A stretch of DNA of 64,000 nucleotides, taken from assembly GCF_000227135.1 (NCBI RefSeq), contig NC_018258.1, forward strand, positions 5,001-69,000, in the 5' to 3' direction. This DNA is from Leishmania donovani. Lineage: Eukaryota > Euglenozoa > Kinetoplastea > Trypanosomatida > Trypanosomatidae. The position numbers and the translations under genes are program-made. Of the stretch, positions 52,725 to 63,407 are shown one piece after another (position 1 is the stretch's first letter; the number at the start of each line of letters is the position of its first letter). The notes beneath the pieces were generated by a model, which was not told the DNA's origin, made no database searches, and worked only from the letters and a program-made list of their open reading frames with translations.

Positions 52725-55304
52725 CTAGGCACTTTCAATCGACAGCTGATGGGCAGCGAGCATCTGCTTGACCACGTCAAGCACCTCGTCACCAGCTTCG
52801 CGGGAGAGAGAGAGGAGCTGAGCGACGGTGTTGTCGAGTCTCTCGCGTGCGCAGACGAGTTCGACATCGCGCGCGACGGCAGCATCGACGTTCTCCTTGG
52901 CCTTTCCAATGGCTTGATCGTAGCGAACAGAAGTCTCGCGCAACGTTAGGATGTCTTGGGTGACGGCCTCGTACTGTTGCAGCATCTGCTGCTGCGTGTG
53001 TCCGACACGCTCTTTCTCAAACGAGAGTGCTCGCAGCTCCTCCTGCTTGTTGCGTGTGGTGGCTTGAAAGTCGTTCGCCTCCAGAGCGCGGCGGCTTATT
53101 GCGCTCTTGAGCTCCTTGAACTTGGTCGTGAGCGCCTTCTGCGTCTGCACCTCCTCGTCCTTGTCGGAGACCTTGTCGAACTTATGCTTGTACTGCGCAT
53201 TGCTCGCCTTGATGACAGCGATGGTCTTCTCGAGCTTCAGCATCTCCTTCTCCATGCGACGGATGCGCGTGTCGAGGGAGTCGCCGCGGTACTGGAGGTC
53301 CTCACGCTCTTTCGCTGCCGCGATCACGAGTTGGACCTGCGACAAGCGCGCCTGCGCCGGGTCCATGCGGCCTACAAGCACCTCCTGTCTGTTCTTGACC
53401 GCCGTCAAGTTTTTCTGTCGGTCGAGAAGCTCCGTCACAAGGCGCTTGCGCTCCTCCTCCGCCAGCTTCGCCTCCATCTTCAGCAGACGGTGGTGTACTT
53501 CGATCTCCGCCTCGCGCTCCGCCACGTCAGCCTCGAGCTGCCGCTTCTTCTCCTCCAACGTGAGCAGCTCTGCATCCTTGGCTCTTAGCGCGTTGCGCAT
53601 ACGGCGCAGCTGCAGCTCTAACGTGTCCACCTTGATAAGAAGGTCCTCGCGCTGCTTCTCTAGCTTCTTCTCTTCCCGTTCGTCGTGCGTGCAATGTAGG
53701 TCCATCTCTAATACCTCCTCAAGGGAACGCTTCTTCGTCATCTCCAGTTTCTCGATCAGCATGGTTGACTGCCGCATCTCCTCCCGCACCCGCTTCACTT
53801 GGTTCTGCAGGATTCTGTTTTGCTTCTCTAGCTCGTCCAGTGTGGCCTGCAGAAGATCGATCTTGCCGTGCAGCTCCTTCCGTTCCTCCTCGGTGCGCTC
53901 GCCTTTGGCGCGGCCCACACGCTTCTCCATCTGCTGGACGCTGAATTCGATGTTGTACAGCACCCCCTGCTGAGAGAAAGACTCCCCATCCAGCTGGTTG
54001 ATCTTGGCGTTGTAGTTCTTGCCCTGTGCCTGCGCCCCACTGATCTCGCCCAGGGTCGTCGTCTGAGCCGCGCGCACATCGGAAAGCTCCTGGTTCGCCT
54101 TGAAGGCCGCCGTCTTGAGCTGCTCAATGTCCTTGGCGACGTTGTGGGAGGCCGTTTCAGCGTCCTTCAGCAGCTGCGCAATAAAGTCGGCTTGCTTCTG
54201 AAGATCGGTGGCGGCCATCTCCTCCTCCTTGAGTCTCTCCGCTACAGTGGCTCGGCGCTTCTCTGTCATCGTCAGTTCCTTGTTGCGGCGCTCGATCTCG
54301 GTGATGGTCTCCTGCAGCTGGAGGATCGCCGCCCGCTTGTCCCGCGTGGCCCGTGACGCCTCCTCGCGAAGGGCATCCACCTCGTCCTGTATGCTCTGCA
54401 CCTGCTGCGTCAGCACCGGCACCGCCTCCTGCAGCTTCTGCGACGTCTTCTCGCGCTCTTGGATGGTGTAATTGATCACCGCCGTCTCCTCCTTCGCCTC
54501 CTCGAGCGATTCCGACAGCGACTTCTTCAGCTGTTGCCGCTTCTGAATCCAGGCAACGCCGTCGGCATACTGCTCTGCCGCGATGCGGATGGCCTCGTCG
54601 CGCTCGGCGATGGTGCGAACCACCTGCTCCCACTCGTCTAGCATGCCGCTACGGTCGTCGTGAAGCTTGCGGTACTCGTTGGCGACGCGGTCCAGCTCCC
54701 CCTGCACGTGCTGCGTGGCGAGCATCTCCTCATCAAGCTGCTTGCGCTGCCTCCGCACGGTGGTCTCGAGCTTCTCAATGTGCTGAGTGAGCTGCTTGAC
54801 CTTGGCCTCATCAAGCTTGCAGTAGCGCGCGATGGCTAGCTCGTCCTCCTCTTTTTGCCGACGGGCCTCGTCCCACTGCTCCAGCTCCTCCTGGTTGTAG
54901 TCCAGCGTCGTCTTGAGCTCCTCGATCTTCAGATTTCCGTGGAAGATGCGGTCTTGCACGGACGTGAGCCGGTCGCGTACGTCCTCGGCGCTTCGCTCCA
55001 GTTGTGTTTGCCGCTGCTGCAGCCGCGCGCACTCTCGTTCCATGACGCGGCACATGCTCTCCTCCGACTCAAGCTCGCGCTTCTTCGTCTCGGAGAGGCT
55101 CTGCGTGTTCACGATTTCTGCGCGGACGTTGCCAAGATGCTCCTTCATAAACTGCAGCCGCCGCCGCTGGTCCTCGACGCCGCCCTGCCGCTCCTCCAGC
55201 TGCTGCTCAAAGCGCGTGAGCTGCGCAGTGAGCTCCTTGTTCGTGTTGTTGAGTAGCTCGAGCGGCAGCGCCTCGGCAGTCGCATCCACAACATCGAGAT
55301 TCAT
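52725..55304 (-). CDS. CCDC39: CCDC39/FAP59 axonemal 96-nm ruler subunit
   Basis: An 859-residue protein that is coiled coil from about residue 15 to the C-terminus. Similarity to vertebrate CCDC39 runs along the length, with the same order of diagnostic segments. The N-terminal segment NKELTAQLTRFEQQLEER leads to FMKEHLGNVRAEIVNTQSL. DYNQEELEQWDEARRQKEED follows, then a segment YNIEFSVQQMEKRVGRAKGE and later REDLQYRGDSLDTRIRRMEK. CCDC39 and CCDC40 form the filament that sets the 96-nm repeat of motile axonemes and docks inner dynein arms and the nexin-dynein regulatory complex. The Leishmania flagellum is motile, so this role is expected. The ATG at 55302-55304 is the natural start. The partner CCDC40 is not in the window. 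Confidence 0.9.
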   Translation of the reverse strand: MNLDVVDATAEALPLELLNNTNKELTAQLTRFEQQLEERQGGVEDQRRRLQFMKEHLGNVRAEIVNTQSLSETKKRELESEESMCRVMERECARLQQRQTQLERSAEDVRDRLTSVQDRIFHGNLKIEELKTTLDYNQEELEQWDEARRQKEEDELAIARYCKLDEAKVKQLTQHIEKLETTVRRQRKQLDEEMLATQHVQGELDRVANEYRKLHDDRSGMLDEWEQVVRTIAERDEAIRIAAEQYADGVAWIQKRQQLKKSLSESLEEAKEETAVINYTIQEREKTSQKLQEAVPVLTQQVQSIQDEVDALREEASRATRDKRAAILQLQETITEIERRNKELTMTEKRRATVAERLKEEEMAATDLQKQADFIAQLLKDAETASHNVAKDIEQLKTAAFKANQELSDVRAAQTTTLGEISGAQAQGKNYNAKINQLDGESFSQQGVLYNIEFSVQQMEKRVGRAKGERTEEERKELHGKIDLLQATLDELEKQNRILQNQVKRVREEMRQSTMLIEKLEMTKKRSLEEVLEMDLHCTHDEREEKKLEKQREDLLIKVDTLELQLRRMRNALRAKDAELLTLEEKKRQLEADVAEREAEIEVHHRLLKMEAKLAEEERKRLVTELLDRQKNLTAVKNRQEVLVGRMDPAQARLSQVQLVIAAAKEREDLQYRGDSLDTRIRRMEKEMLKLEKTIAVIKASNAQYKHKFDKVSDKDEEVQTQKALTTKFKELKSAISRRALEANDFQATTRNKQEELRALSFEKERVGHTQQQMLQQYEAVTQDILTLRETSVRYDQAIGKAKENVDAAVARDVELVCARERLDNTVAQLLSLSREAGDEVLDVVKQMLAAHQLSIESA

Positions 55305-56185
55305 GTTGCACCGCTATGTGTCTGAGTGCGTGTAGGTGTGTGTGGCTAAGCGCGGAATGGACATCGAGAAACGACAACATCTCAAGGAGGCGCGAGGGTG
55401 GAGCGATTTGCCGAAGAGAGATGAAAGAGAAGGGGGCGGGCAAAAAAAAAAAGGGGGCTGCAGACGAGTAGGAGGTGTGGCGGCAGAGCCACAGAAAGGG
55501 GGTCAGCATGGGGGCGGCAAGTTCAGGTTCGGAAATGTGGCACAGAGAGGGGGAGGGATCGTGTTGTGGACCCTGTGTACAACACACTCTGGCAGAAAGA
55601 ATGACATCGGGGCATCTCGCCTCCGAGCTGACACGCGCCGCGTCTGCGCTTCCTGCTCCTGCTTTCGTGAGTCGGAGAACACGTTTACGAGGACGCTTTG
55701 GCCCGTGGCGGGCACTGCGAAACACTCGAAAGGCAACCGCAACAACGAATGAAATCCGCAGAGAGTGCAGAGGGATGAAGAGGCGAGCAGCGAGGCCATC
55801 CCAGGGGCGAGCAGCCTACAGACGGGAGGCGTGGGGTGGACGAGGGAAGAGCATTGCAGCGCACAAGACCCGATGCGTTCTTCTGTCTCAGTGCTGCCGT
55901 CTTTAGACCCGCAGAATACGTGAAACCCTCTCCCCCTCCCCCTCTTTTTCAGCCGATCAGCGCGGTAGGGTGTCATTTGCAGCGCAGGAGGATGTACGCT
56001 TTTGTTTTGTTGGGAAGGCCGCCGCCAACGACCGCCTGCGCTGATGTCTCTCTCCTCGAGAGGTCATTCCCCGTTCCCGTTCCAGCCAGCTCCTTTTGTG
56101 TGCGTGCGACAACTCACGAGCAGAGTTGGGCAAAGACGAAGACCGTGCAGCAATGTGGGGATGGTAATACACGAGTGCTGAGTCC
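55305..56185. other. Spacer upstream of CCDC39
   Basis: No gene seen. The plus-strand purine tract at 55410-55460, with an A11 stretch, is a good polypyrimidine signal for CCDC39. The right half would be the 3' UTR of the oxygenase gene. Confidence 0.6.
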
Positions 56186-57709
56186 CTAGCTCGGTGCGTT
56201 ACCGTTAGCGGAGGACCCCACGTGCAGAAGCCCGGCATCCCGCAGAGTCTCGACCAGCAGCAGTTGGTTCTCGGCCACATCGTCGGAATCGTCGAAGCCC
56301 GGGAAGGGCAGCGCACTCACAGGCATCGTCTTGGGGTAGCTCGAGAGCAGCGTGGCAATCGCTGGCGCAAAGTCTGCCTCAAAGCGCAGCTCGCCCAACT
56401 CCCCGCCAAGGCAGACAGTCGAGTTTCGCCCCGTGTGGTACACCCGAGCTTCGCCGGGCACGTTCAGCAGCAGCCGCATACAGTTGCGAGAGATGAGGCG
56501 CACCCGGGAGGCGTGGCTGAGCCTTGTCGACGCCGGAGCCGCGCCGCTGTACGTCCTGGACGGCGGCTGCAGCTTTCGGATTGTATCCTTGGCGTACACG
56601 TCGGCGCACATGTCCATGTTCCCTTCGTCGGTGAGCAGCAGCGTCAACTCCGCCACCATCTCACGCACCTTTGTCTGTAGGTTGGCGCGGTGCTCCTGCT
56701 GCTTCTCGCTGAGCGCGGCAAGGCCATGGGTGTCGCGAAAGACGGGGTTGTTAACCTCACCCACCACCTGCGGCATACTGCGTGGCAGGGCACGACGCCA
56801 TTCCAGTTTGTTGGCGGCGAGCTTCTCCACTGTGTACTGTGCGGCGCGGCTCATGAAGTCTGCCCACGAGTTCATCTGGTTGGCCGAGAAGGTGATGTGC
56901 AGCGAGTGCGTCTTGAGTGTGGTCTTGCCCTGGTGTACCGTGCCGCGCGGCATGTACAGCACATCGCCGGCCTTCAGGGTGATGGTGTGCTTGGGTGTGG
57001 GGAACAGCTCAGGCGCGTAGTCCTCGCTCGAGTGGCGCGCGAGCACATCGACGTCCTCCGGCGGGTCGTAGAGGCACCACAGCTTCTCGCCCTCCAGCTG
57101 CAGAAGGAACACGTCCACGTCGTCGTAGTGCGGCGCGAAGCCTTGACTGTTGGCCGGCGTCCAGTAGCTGTTCACGCCGCAGTAGCAGTTGAACTCCTTC
57201 TCCATGCATCCGATGAAGGCGGAGTTGCTCTCGATGAACTCGTTGGGTCGCAGGAAGCGCACGGACCACCCGCCCTTCATGCACGTCTCCAGATCGGCCG
57301 CATCCACGAGACCCTTCGTCCTGAAGGAGACACGCCTTTTGAGCTTGGGGTCGAACTTGACAACGTCGAGGTCGGCGCCGTAGCGTGACGGGTGCGTCTT
57401 GACGTGATCTAGCATGCGCTCCGTGGACCAATTCACCGGGGGTACGACACCGGGAAGGCCGCTTGCAAAGTACTCGCCGCTCCCGTGCGAAGCAACGAGA
57501 TGCTTCCTTTCAAAGTACTTGCGGAAGAACTCCCCGCGGGACGTCTTTAATAGCCAGGAGAAGAAGTTCGGGTGCGCCTGGCTGCCGTGCGAAGCCTTGG
57601 GCAGCACAGCTGCCGTTTCTACCTTAGGCTTCCCGGCCGTCACCTCCAACGATGCCTCCCTGGGGCGCTTGTCGCCGCTGCCCTTTTTGAGAGACGCTGC
57701 CTTCGTCAT
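56186..57709 (-). CDS. JmjC-type ribosomal oxygenase, NO66/MINA53 family
   Basis: A 507-residue 2-oxoglutarate/Fe(II) dioxygenase. After a basic N-terminus (KKGSGDKRPREASLE) the JmjC domain begins near 48 (PNFFSWLLKTSRGEFFRKYF). Iron ligands are H194 and D196 in APHYDDVDVFLLQLEGEKLW, and H259 in PRGTVHQGKT. The HYDDVDVF...EGxKxW signature, the dimerisation helices and the C-terminal winged-helix region place it with NO66 (RIOX1) and MINA53 (RIOX2). These hydroxylate histidines of large-subunit ribosomal proteins (uL2 and uL15). Which of the two it matches best cannot be settled by eye. Histone demethylase activity has been claimed for human NO66, but ribosomal hydroxylation is the conserved function. 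The ATG is at 57707-57709. Confidence 0.9.
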   Translation of the reverse strand: MTKAASLKKGSGDKRPREASLEVTAGKPKVETAAVLPKASHGSQAHPNFFSWLLKTSRGEFFRKYFERKHLVASHGSGEYFASGLPGVVPPVNWSTERMLDHVKTHPSRYGADLDVVKFDPKLKRRVSFRTKGLVDAADLETCMKGGWSVRFLRPNEFIESNSAFIGCMEKEFNCYCGVNSYWTPANSQGFAPHYDDVDVFLLQLEGEKLWCLYDPPEDVDVLARHSSEDYAPELFPTPKHTITLKAGDVLYMPRGTVHQGKTTLKTHSLHITFSANQMNSWADFMSRAAQYTVEKLAANKLEWRRALPRSMPQVVGEVNNPVFRDTHGLAALSEKQQEHRANLQTKVREMVAELTLLLTDEGNMDMCADVYAKDTIRKLQPPSRTYSGAAPASTRLSHASRVRLISRNCMRLLLNVPGEARVYHTGRNSTVCLGGELGELRFEADFAPAIATLLSSYPKTMPVSALPFPGFDDSDDVAENQLLLVETLRDAGLLHVGSSANGNAPS

Positions 57710-58418
57710 TGCGTGTTCACGCGTGGGCGACTGTGTCTGCAGCCGCTCCGGTTCTGACGCAGTGCAGTGGCGTGAGCGGAGAAGTGAGACACAAAGAGAG
57801 AGAAACAAAAGAAGTGGTTGTGGTAACGGCAGGTAGACAACACCCCTGCCGCGGGTATCGGTGTGTAAGCTCCACCACCGAGTACACCTCGACATCGACG
57901 TCCACGTTGTGCGCGCATGCTAGCCTTTGGTTCTCGCTCCTGTGCAGATACAATGACGAGCGTGGCGATTTGAGATCTGTGTGCAGCGGTCCGCATCTCG
58001 TGCGAGGAGGAGGGCAGTGCGCGAGCATCCGAAGGCGAACGTACGTAGAGAACATGTCTGGCAGCGGCCCGAGGAGATGTCGCTCCTCTCTGCGCTTCAC
58101 ATTCGTTCGTCTTTGGTTATGCGCACGGCGGGCGTTTCTCAAAAGCAAAACCGACAACACACGGCACCAACAAGCCCCCCCCCCTCCACACACACACAGA
58201 GACAAACAGAGACACAGACACAGACACACCACGCGTAGGCAGGAGGAAGTGAGGACAGGTGTCAGCGAGCGCTGCTGATGCCACTCCACTGATCTCTTCG
58301 CACGCATGTGCACACGTGAGCGCACGCCGAAAAACAACAACAGAAACAATGGGAATCGAATCAACTCAGACGCTAGCCGCCGTCCCTGACAAGGTCACGC
58401 GCCACCCCAACGCCGTCT
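57710..58418. other. Spacer between the helicase and oxygenase genes
   Basis: No gene seen. A purine-rich plus-strand segment at 57775-57815 is a likely splice tract for the oxygenase. A C-run/CA-rich repeat cluster is at 58175-58230. Confidence 0.6.
58175..58230. repeat. C10 run followed by CA/CAGA repeats
   Basis: A run of ten C (58175-58184) then CA-rich and ACAGAG repeats. It is the only long homopolymer with C rather than G on the plus strand in this window. Confidence 0.9.
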
Positions 58419-61400
58419 TCACGGCGCGCGAGTCGGCAGCGCGAAGGACAGCAGCGAGACCAGGTCCAAGTCGTCCTCGTCGTGTTCCACCTCGTCAGCG
58501 GTCATGCCCTCCAAGTTGTTAAAGATGGAGACGAGGGCCGTGATCACCTCGCGCTGCAGGTCCTGCAGCGGCGCCAGGGAGTAGCTGCCGAGCAGCGTAT
58601 TGAAGTGATCCTCATAGAGGAGCCGATTTGCGTGGGTCAGGCGCAGCACCTCGCAGATGGCCGACAGCTTGCGGCGGAACTCTAGCACGACGTAACCGGC
58701 AATCTCGTCCACCTCCACGTAGCGCTCCTTACCACTGTACGAGAGCGCAAAGACGTGGAAGGTGCCCTCGTCGTCGCTGAAGGTTGCGTATTGTACTCGC
58801 TGCGAGAAGAGCAACAGCGAAATCCAGAACTGCTTCGGCGACGCGATGGCCGTCGAGAAGCTTGCGAGCAGCTTGTCGAAGATAAGGTTCAGCTGCACAG
58901 GGATAATGATGTCGCCTTCCTGCCACCGCAGGCAGCTCGGCGAGTGGATGTCGGGCACGGCGGTGAGGTCGCTGAAGATGCCGAGCGCCATCTCCTTGGA
59001 GTTCGTGTAGGAATTGCCCTCGCTTGTCACCTCCAGCGACTGCGCGACGAAGGCGACGTTCGTCATGACTGCCACCATCAAGGCAAGCTTGTCCAGCTGT
59101 TCCAACAGCTTCTCCGCCTCAACGATGCTGCGGAACGGCATGAACTCCGCGAGCTCGTACTTGATGTGGCTCTCCAGGTCTACAATGGCCATCAGCTTGT
59201 CGTAGCTGAGGTGTTTCTGAAGACACCAGTGGCGCACCGTCTCCACGCTATCGCAGTGCCGCTGCTGTTCCACGCGGAAGAGCAGGGTGGCCTTCATCAC
59301 GGCTACAATGTCGCTGCGCAGCCCGCAGCAAAAATCACGCATGACGTTCTCCGTCTCCTCCATCGCGCGCGCGACGTTGAAGTGGCGTTGCAGGCCTTCG
59401 CTGGCGTTGATGCTGAATGGCGAGAGGCTGCTCGTCACGGCGGCGGCGAGGATCATGAGAGACTCGAGCCCTGTGAGGAAGCCGAAGAAGACAAGCATTC
59501 CAGGCTGCGGGGAGACCGGGATGAGCTGCAGAATGCGGCCAATGAACGTGTATTGGTACTCCGGAATGTCCGTCATCACCTCCGCTTGGGCCGCTGTCAT
59601 GATCATGCGGCTCCACGACTCGTTCTGATGGCTGTATATCTCCTCGATGCGCTCCCCGGCGGAGAGGGGGTCCTTCGCGTCGAGGATGCAGCCGAGCTGC
59701 GTGAGCATGTTCATGGACGACGCAATCGCCTCCACGAGGGGTTGGCCGTGGCACAGGCTGAAGATGGCCACCGGGTTGTTCACCACCTGTAGGCAGTGCA
59801 GCGAAAGCTCGTCGATCCGGGAGTTCTCAATTGGCGGCTGGGAGTAGGCCGGCAGGTCCGTAATTTGAGCAGCAGGGAACAGGCAGAAGTAGAAGCCCTG
59901 TTGCACGCGGCCGACGCGGCCCCGGCGCTGCGCTACGCTGCCGCGCGAGATCCACTGCGTGACTAGAGGGGGGTACTGGATGGAAGCCGGCAACTCCTTC
60001 GAAATCTTTGGCCGCTTCACCAGCACCAGATCGATGACGTAGACCACGTCCGGCAGCGTGATGGATACCTCGGCGATATCGGTGGCGAGGTATACCTTCT
60101 GCCGCCCCGGTATGTTACGCTTCATTGCCGCCTCGATCTCGCTCAGGTTCACGGCGCTGTGCCACGGCACCGCGTCGACGCGGTGATATAGCTGTGTGTG
60201 GAGCCACGTGCTCATCGTCTCTACCTGCGCCCTTCCCGGCAGGAACACAAGGATGGAGTGCACTGGGTTCGAGCAGCTGTTGAGAAAGAAAATCAAGTTC
60301 TGTGCCAGGTAGAAGTGTTTGTCCACGGTGCTCTTGTCTACAACACCGCGCGACACCAGCTGCGGCGGGGCCTGGTAGTCCGTGCCGAGCAGGGTGCAGG
60401 TGTCCTCCAGGAAGTAGTCGTGAATAGGGTGCTCCGGCTCGCTCTGCTTGTACGTGGCGACGCGGAGGCCGGCAAAGTACTCCTCCCAGTCCTCCGTGTT
60501 GAGGGTGGCGCTCATGAGCACCAGCTTGAAGTGCGACAACTTGTTGAGCAGCGCCAACCGCAGCAGCGCCACTGTCACCTCAAGATCTGGCTGTCGCTCG
60601 TGGAACTCATCTAGCACAATGTGCGTGAACGGCAGCTCTGCCGGGTTCTCGAGAATGCGCAGCAGCAGGGTGTAGCTCGTCATGTACCACAAACGGGTCT
60701 GCTCATCGCCCTTCTTGTCGCCGCGTATCCAGTAGCCAACGTCCTCGCCGACGCTCTCGCGGCGGAGACTCGCTACGCGGTTGGCAATCGCCACCGTCGC
60801 GGTGCGACGCGGCTGCGTGCTGACCACCTTGGTGTCGGGCGACAGCTCAAGCAATGCCTTCGGGACGCCGGTGCTCTTGCCGCTGCCAGTGTCGGTGCAG
60901 ATGAACACGACGTCGTGCTGCTCGATGAGGTCGAGGATGACCGGCATGTCGAGCCGCTCCGTCACCACGTGGTTCAGCAGCAGCGTCTCCTGGCGGCTGT
61001 ACTTGTCAAAGAACTCTGCGTGCGACATCTGCATGGCGGCCTGCATCTCCTGCATCGTCTCGAAGCGCTGCTTGTATTCGGCATCGGTGCGCATGGCCTC
61101 TTCGTGCCGGCGCTGCGCACTCTCCTGCTCCTCCTCCATGCGCTGGTGCGCGCGCATGAGACGGTCCTCGTCGCGACGGCGTCCGCGCACCCGCCTCGGA
61201 GGCGGAACTTCCGGTCTGATCGCATTCGCCGGCGCCGATACAGAAGACCTCGGGACTGGCATCGAGGGCACGGCTGTTGTCGCCGATGTCGGGGCCTCGA
61301 CGGCCTTCTCCGGCTCGTCAGCAGGCTTTGCGGTGATCGACGGCGTACTCGTTGCCTTCGCGGGAAACAGCTGAGCCAGTTTGCTGACAGCGTCATCCGG

Positions 61401-61934
61401 TTGCTTTTGCTCTGGTGACGCTACGGGAGCCGCCTTTGAGCGAGGCTTTGGCACTCCGCTGGACTCGGCGGTAACTTCGGGTGCGGCTGCCGGCCGCGTT
61501 TCCGCCTTAGGGGCCTCCTTCGGCGTCTCCTTCGCGTTGTCCTTCCTGCCAGCCTTCACGGCCTCTTTGGCTAGCGCGCTTCGAGGTGCCTTGACGGCCG
61601 GCTTTTCGGTTGCCTTCTCTGCCGGCTTTTCCGCCGGTGCGCCCGGTTTCGCCTTGGCGGCGCTCGGTGCAGCCGCTGCTGCGTAGCTCTTTGGCTTCTT
61701 GGCCTGGTTCAAGTACTCCACCGCACCGCGCGAGGTGGGTGCCGGCGCGGCCGCGTCGGTCTTCTGCGCCAGCCAGTGCAGCACGTTACCTCCTTGCTTT
61801 TTGGTTGACCACTGCTCATCAACCGTCGCCGGTGTGGCCACCTTTACCTTTGCGGCGTCATTGCGCCTCGCAGCGCCATCCTTATTCTCCTTGTCGCTGG
61901 CGCGCTTGATCTGTGGACCGGAGCGGCGAGGCAT
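58419..61934 (-). CDS. DEAH/RHA-family helicase with DEFH box
   Basis: An 1171-residue SF2 helicase. Residues 1-255 are Ala/Lys/Pro-rich and disordered, with AEKPAEKATEKPA-type repeats. A charged helix follows (260-310). The core has motif I DTGSGKST (Walker A 350-355), Ia STQPRRTATVAIANRVA, motif II DEFH (442-445), motif III SATL, motif V ATDIAEVSITLPDVVYVID and motif VI QRRGRVGRVQQG. A ratchet/HA2 region and an OB-type region complete it. The order and the PRR motif Ia mark the DEAH/RHA branch (DHX9, DHX36, YTHDC2 relatives) rather than the splicing Prp helicases. It lacks double-stranded RNA-binding domains by eye. RNA remodelling is expected; the specific role is unknown. The ATG at 61932-61934 starts MPRRSGPQIKRAS. 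Confidence 0.92.
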   Translation of the reverse strand: MPRRSGPQIKRASDKENKDGAARRNDAAKVKVATPATVDEQWSTKKQGGNVLHWLAQKTDAAAPAPTSRGAVEYLNQAKKPKSYAAAAAPSAAKAKPGAPAEKPAEKATEKPAVKAPRSALAKEAVKAGRKDNAKETPKEAPKAETRPAAAPEVTAESSGVPKPRSKAAPVASPEQKQPDDAVSKLAQLFPAKATSTPSITAKPADEPEKAVEAPTSATTAVPSMPVPRSSVSAPANAIRPEVPPPRRVRGRRRDEDRLMRAHQRMEEEQESAQRRHEEAMRTDAEYKQRFETMQEMQAAMQMSHAEFFDKYSRQETLLLNHVVTERLDMPVILDLIEQHDVVFICTDTGSGKSTGVPKALLELSPDTKVVSTQPRRTATVAIANRVASLRRESVGEDVGYWIRGDKKGDEQTRLWYMTSYTLLLRILENPAELPFTHIVLDEFHERQPDLEVTVALLRLALLNKLSHFKLVLMSATLNTEDWEEYFAGLRVATYKQSEPEHPIHDYFLEDTCTLLGTDYQAPPQLVSRGVVDKSTVDKHFYLAQNLIFFLNSCSNPVHSILVFLPGRAQVETMSTWLHTQLYHRVDAVPWHSAVNLSEIEAAMKRNIPGRQKVYLATDIAEVSITLPDVVYVIDLVLVKRPKISKELPASIQYPPLVTQWISRGSVAQRRGRVGRVQQGFYFCLFPAAQITDLPAYSQPPIENSRIDELSLHCLQVVNNPVAIFSLCHGQPLVEAIASSMNMLTQLGCILDAKDPLSAGERIEEIYSHQNESWSRMIMTAAQAEVMTDIPEYQYTFIGRILQLIPVSPQPGMLVFFGFLTGLESLMILAAAVTSSLSPFSINASEGLQRHFNVARAMEETENVMRDFCCGLRSDIVAVMKATLLFRVEQQRHCDSVETVRHWCLQKHLSYDKLMAIVDLESHIKYELAEFMPFRSIVEAEKLLEQLDKLALMVAVMTNVAFVAQSLEVTSEGNSYTNSKEMALGIFSDLTAVPDIHSPSCLRWQEGDIIIPVQLNLIFDKLLASFSTAIASPKQFWISLLLFSQRVQYATFSDDEGTFHVFALSYSGKERYVEVDEIAGYVVLEFRRKLSAICEVLRLTHANRLLYEDHFNTLLGSYSLAPLQDLQREVITALVSIFNNLEGMTADEVEHDEDDLDLVSLLSFALPTRAP

Positions 61935-63407
61935 GTCGAGAGAAGACGCTGATGCGGCCCGTGCGGTTGGCGGAGGAGAAAGGGGTGGAGGGAAGTGGAC
62001 GCAGCGAACATGCGACAAAGGAATAGGCAGTTCTGTCTTGCTCGATGATGATTAAGAAGCGGGCAGAAGGGTGGTGACCGCGTGGGTGGTGAGGCGCGTG
62101 CGTGGTAGTTGCGGTAGGGTCCGGCCCCTTATGTTTGACACTGGAAAGCGTTGATTAGAGCCGCGGGGAGTATGTGCTTGCTCGTGTTCGAGGAGCTTGA
62201 TGGATCGAGAGGGAGAGGGAAAAGGTGGGCAGACACAGCATGCAGCACGGCGAGGCAGGCAGAGAAGAGGAACAGCGGCTGTTGCGATACAACCAGGAAA
62301 CAAACCGTTGATACTGCTTTACTGATTGAAGTTGTGGCGCGTGTGCACGCATGCGAACCGGGTCAAGCAACGAGGGAAGGGGGAGACAAGGAAAGCAGAC
62401 ACACAGCATGACCGGGGAGATTGCAGCACATGTGCTAAGACAGACGGCAGGGACGGGTGCAGAGCGGCGGGCCAAGGAGAGTGAAGATAAGCGCAGCAAG
62501 GGCCGTTCTGTGCGCACCCCGATCCTTTTCGCTTTTTCTCTGAAGTGCCTCCGCTGCCTCTCTCTCTCTCATCTGCCCAGTTGAGCACGATGACAGCAGC
62601 ACAAGGAGAGGGAGGGAGGGGGGGCGCACACAGACAGCCAAACATGCCATTGCCCATGCAGCTGCTTCCTTATCCCTCTTTTGGGTGGAGGGGTCCTACA
62701 CATGCAACCACCCCGACTCGCACATGGAGTACGAGCAGGCAGTAGAGGCGACAGGGGGTGGGGTTCTGCTACGCGGACACGCAATGGACACAGAACGAAG
62801 TACTTGGCGAGTTGCTTTGGCTGTCTGTGCTGAGTGGCGCGTTGGCGCAGTGAATACGTTGGCGAGCGCACCGCGGGCTTGGAGGGAGGGAGAAGGGCGG
62901 TAGGGCGGTGCGCTGGCAACAGGAGACACCGGCTCGCACGCAAAGGAGTAGGACACTGTAGTGCGACGCGGAAAGAACAACACACAAAAAAGCGAAAGGA
63001 CGTCGTGCGTGGGAGGCCCAGCTGCGACGCCGACGTGCTCTAGCGGAGCTGCACGATGGCGGTAGGACCTGTACGTTGCGTCATGCACGAGACATGCAAG
63101 CGGACGGAAGCGCATCGGCAACAACCAGTGAAGCAACGGAGGACTCGTGCAAGCAGGCCTGGCGCGTGATCAAAGTACTCGTATGGCGGCAGCGGCACAC
63201 CACACGTACACCCATCACAGCGACACGCCCATTTGCTTCCTCCTTTTCGCACCCGACACACACGACCAGAGGTGTTGGAGCTTAGAAAAGGAGCGGTGGT
63301 GGGTATGTGCGTGTGTCTGTGTGTGTGGACGTGCACGCTGCACATCGAAGCTGAGGCAGACGTCCTCTCGATGACGATTTCGTCCGTCCTTGCACACGGT
63401 CCTTCGG
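61935..63407. other. Long spacer of about 1.5 kb
   Basis: No coding-like frame was recognised. A pyrimidine-rich minus-strand segment at about 62000-61975, with an AG near 61950, fits splicing of the helicase mRNA. Purine-rich plus-strand tracts also occur at 62200-62260 and 62600-62640. The right part would be the 3' UTR of the gene entering from the right edge. Confidence 0.55.
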
